Below, piece by piece: positions 62,925 to 64,000 of a stretch of DNA of 64,000 bases (position 1 is its first letter; every line of letters begins with the position of its first letter). The position numbers and the translations under genes were made by a program. The DNA is taken from contig JALONH010000008.1 in the NCBI GenBank assembly GCA_025455005.1, forward strand, positions 1 to 64,000, given 5' to 3'. Below the pieces are notes generated by a model, which had not been told where the DNA came from, ran no database searches, and saw nothing but the letters and a program-made list of their open reading frames with translations. The DNA is from Cytophagaceae bacterium. Lineage in GTDB: Bacteria > Bacteroidota > Bacteroidia > Cytophagales > Cytophagaceae.

Positions 62925-64000
62925 TTATTTTAATTCTAATAAAACTATGTTTTCTACATGAGCGGTTTGAGGAAACATATCAACCGGTTGTACGGATACT
63001 ACTTTATATTTTTCATCTAAAAGCTGTAAGTCTCGAGCTTGTGTAGACACATTACAACTCACATATACAATTTTGGGTGCTCCAATTGTAAGTAAAGTTC
63101 GAACTACATTCTCGTGCATTCCTGCTCTAGGGGGATCTGTAATAATTACATCCGGTCTGGGATGATGGGATAGAAAAGATTCAGTTAAAATATCTTTCAT
63201 ATCACCTGCATAAAAGGATATATTCGATAGATGGTTTAATTCTGCATTTGCTTTTGCATCCTCAATTGCGGCCTCTACATATTCGATACCAATAACATAT
63301 TTTGCTTGACGGGCTATAAAGGATGCTATGGTTCCGGTTCCTGTGTATAAATCATATACGATTTCTGTACCACTTAATCCGGCAAGTTGACGAACCTGTT
63401 GGTACAAAACATATGCTTGAGCACTATTGGTTTGATAAAAAGATTTAGGACCGATTCGAAACTGAAGTCCTTCCATAGATTCCGTAATATAAGGAAGACC
63501 GGCGTATACGTAAGGTTCTAAATCGTGAAAGGTATCATTCTTTTTATTGTTAATAAAATAAATTATACTATTCGTATTAGGAAAAGCTTTGGAGAAGGAT
63601 TCCAATAGAAGCAACATCTCTTTGCTCTTGTATTGAAATTGAAAAATCACCATCACTTCACCGGTAGAAGTGGTGCGTATAATTAAATTTCTTAACAGAC
63701 CGGAATGTTCTTTAACATTATAAAAATCTAGATTTTTATCGAGAGCATACGATTTGATCCAGTTCCGAATCGAATTCGAAGGCTCTGCTTGTAGGTGGCA
63801 TTCTTGGATATCGATTACTTTATCAAATCGACCGGGTAAGTGGAAACCTAATCCGTTCGTATTAGTTGTAAGATCAGCGATTTCGTCTCGATACAACCAT
63901 CGTTTATTAGAAAAAGTGAAGTCTAATTTGTTACGGTACTGATAAGTAGCATCCGATCCAATGATAGGGGAAAGAGGAGGAAGTTTTATTTTACCTATCC
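62925..64000 (-). CDS. rlmD: 23S rRNA (uracil-C5)-methyltransferase RlmD, 5' part beyond window
   Basis: At least 358 residues are visible; the reading frame stays open to the right edge, where I-G-K-I-K-L-P-P-L-S-P-I-I-G-S and Y-R-N-K-L-D-F-T-F-S-N-K-R-W continue the family sequence, so a TTG at 63896 is not the start. The SAM domain has V-Y-D-L-Y-T-G-T-G-T and D-P-P-R-A-G-M-H; the catalytic Cys is in V-S-C-N. The N-terminal TRAM and [4Fe-4S] part lie outside. It methylates U1939 (or a related uridine) of 23S rRNA. Confidence 0.93.
   Translation of the reverse strand, partial: IGKIKLPPLSPIIGSDATYQYRNKLDFTFSNKRWLYRDEIADLTTNTNGLGFHLPGRFDKVIDIQECHLQAEPSNSIRNWIKSYALDKNLDFYNVKEHSGLLRNLIIRTTSTGEVMVIFQFQYKSKEMLLLLESFSKAFPNTNSIIYFINNKKNDTFHDLEPYVYAGLPYITESMEGLQFRIGPKSFYQTNSAQAYVLYQQVRQLAGLSGTEIVYDLYTGTGTIASFIARQAKYVIGIEYVEAAIEDAKANAELNHLSNISFYAGDMKDILTESFLSHHPRPDVIITDPPRAGMHENVVRTLLTIGAPKIVYVSCNVSTQARDLQLLDEKYKVVSVQPVDMFPQTAHVENIVLLELK

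Noticed and set aside
1-64000. CRISPR array, rRNA operon, prophage or transposase genes
   Set aside because: No regularly spaced repeats, no rRNA signature and no transposase or phage structural motifs were seen; the intron end and cassettes are the only mobile traces.

Overview
This window is chromosomal DNA from an AT-rich Gram-negative bacterium of the phylum Bacteroidota. Four things point there: promoters with a TAnnTTTG -7 box (rpsF, SRP RNA, rpsA, CCA-adding enzyme); a secreted subtilase ending in a type IX secretion (T9SS) sorting domain; lipid-A/KDO synthesis (kdsA); and many Bacteroidota-typical families (GSCFA, DUF2027/Smr, DUF2279, DUF3078, DUF5683, TamB). The order (Chitinophagales/Sphingobacteriales-like or other) cannot be fixed from sequence reading alone.

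Layout. 1-2460 is an accessory island. The window opens with the 3' end (domains V and VI) of a group II intron. It abuts an integron-like cassette core site, and three promoterless-looking cassettes follow (HXXEE membrane protein, CDF cation transporter, DUF2867 protein), two of them ending in attC-like imperfect palindromes. 2.6-9.6 kb holds a hydrolase, a sigma-54 regulator without a DNA-binding domain, RNase P RNA, DUF2027/Smr and DUF2279 genes, mscL, a DUF3078 protein and a photolyase. 9.6-17.4 kb holds tamB, divergent with only 3 bp from the tsaD-smpB-NlpC/P60-propeller operon. 17.4-22.3 kb holds a HAD/kinase-fold/glutamine-synthetase-like cluster and an orphan nitrate/nitrite transporter. 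22.3-25 kb holds rpsA with a structured leader, tRNA-Cys and a thioesterase.

25-41 kb is mostly minus-strand housekeeping: OmpA protein, lipoprotein, priA, LRR protein, GSCFA, rpsF-rpsR-rplI, a coiled-coil membrane protein, then kdsA, a methyltransferase, apaG, ung, and the conserved parA-parB-DUF5683-dapB-lepB run, in which lepB carries an N-terminal RDD membrane domain. 41-53 kb holds yidC, pyrG, the CCA-adding enzyme, an ftsE-like ATPase, glycosyltransferase, fructose-6-phosphate aldolase, SRP RNA, a small MscS protein, a 2-oxoacid dehydrogenase E2 and cinA. 53-64 kb holds the T9SS subtilase, a secreted GH-A-clan glycosidase followed by a GNAT-nitrilase fusion, an IscA-type Fe-S protein, two tiny tandem paralogous exported peptides, thiL and a 5'-truncated (by the window edge) rlmD.

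Most of the window is ordinary core genome. The parts deserving a second look are the intron/attC junction with its cassette array, the tandem 46- and 43-aa peptide genes at 61155-61426, the glutamine-synthetase-like/kinase-fold/HAD cluster with altered catalytic motifs, the RDD-signal peptidase fusion, and palindromic candidate operators in front of the nitrate transporter.
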